Shown in pieces: positions 14,274 through 14,318 of a DNA stretch of 14,318 nt; position 1 is the stretch's first letter, and every line of letters begins with the position of its first letter. The notes beneath the pieces were generated by a model that was given only the letters and a program-made list of their open reading frames with translations, searched no databases and was not told where the DNA came from. Source of the stretch: Acidimicrobiaceae bacterium (GTDB lineage: Bacteria; Actinomycetota; Acidimicrobiia; Acidimicrobiales; RAAP-2); the NCBI GenBank assembly GCA_030838245.1, contig JAUTXB010000310.1, forward strand, positions 1 through 14,318. The letters run 5' to 3'. The translations under genes were made by a program, and so were the position numbers.

Positions 14274-14318
14274 TCAGGCCGGACGGACCGGTACCCCGGC
14301 GGCGGCCAGGTGGGCCTT
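14274..14318 (-). CDS. Possible C-terminal end of an unidentified gene
   Basis: On the minus strand an open frame enters from the window edge, reads KAHLAAAGVPVRPA and stops at 14274-14276. The composition (amphipathic helix, then a short Pro/Arg end) looks like a protein C-terminus, and another leftward gene is expected upstream of the GroES-like gene. Fourteen residues are too few to name a family. The 100 or so bases between this stop and the GroES-like start would hold its promoter, if it has one; I see no clear hexamers and no CIRCE-type inverted repeat. Confidence 0.35.
   Translation of the reverse strand, partial: KAHLAAAGVPVRPA

Overview
The window is GC-rich, densely packed bacterial DNA with many GTG starts, ATGA-type stop/start overlaps and actinobacterial protein types. 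It most resembles an actinomycetote. A dedicated TrpF (instead of the bifunctional PriA of Streptomyces and Mycobacterium), the type II fatty-acid gene order and a GroES-like protein ending in GLYL point to a deep lineage such as Acidimicrobiia. That placement is inference from gene content; no rRNA or other taxonomic marker is present. Nothing looks like a phage, transposon, CRISPR array or defence island, and I see no tRNA or rRNA gene.

Plus-strand half (1-6788). The 3' end of an SRPBCC/polyketide-cyclase-like gene is followed by a 322-nt gap with short tandem repeats. Then comes a type II fatty-acid synthesis cluster: fabD, fabH, fabG, acpP, fabF. FabD supplies malonyl-ACP, FabH makes the first condensation, FabG reduces the beta-keto group, AcpP carries the chain and FabF elongates it. 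Dehydratase, enoyl reductase and acetyl-CoA carboxylase genes are not in the window. An ABC1/UbiB-type atypical kinase gene follows 27 nt after fabF and ends the rightward block.

Convergent junction (6789-6919). The 131 nt between the kinase gene and trpA are mostly a seven-unit, 15-bp tandem array.

Minus-strand half (14318 to 6920, read leftward). The end of an unidentified gene is followed by a GroES-like gene, hisI, trpE, a ygfZ/GcvT-like gene, trpC, trpF, trpB and trpA. Most junctions from hisI to trpA overlap by 1-14 nt, so translation is probably coupled; the exception is a 147-nt gap between ygfZ and trpC. The enzymes cover chorismate to anthranilate (TrpE, which needs a TrpG encoded elsewhere) and PRA to tryptophan (TrpF, TrpC, TrpBA). 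trpD and trpG are absent from the window. HisI belongs to histidine synthesis, and its position beside trpE is common in actinobacteria.

The most unusual feature is the C-terminal part of FabD. About 100 residues beyond the normal transacylase resemble the biotinyl domain of acetyl-CoA carboxylase (BCCP/AccB), but the lysine that would carry biotin is missing; there is no lysine at all after residue 298. A second theme is a set of short tandem repeats, several with periods divisible by three (15, 21, 27 bp), near gene ends and starts.
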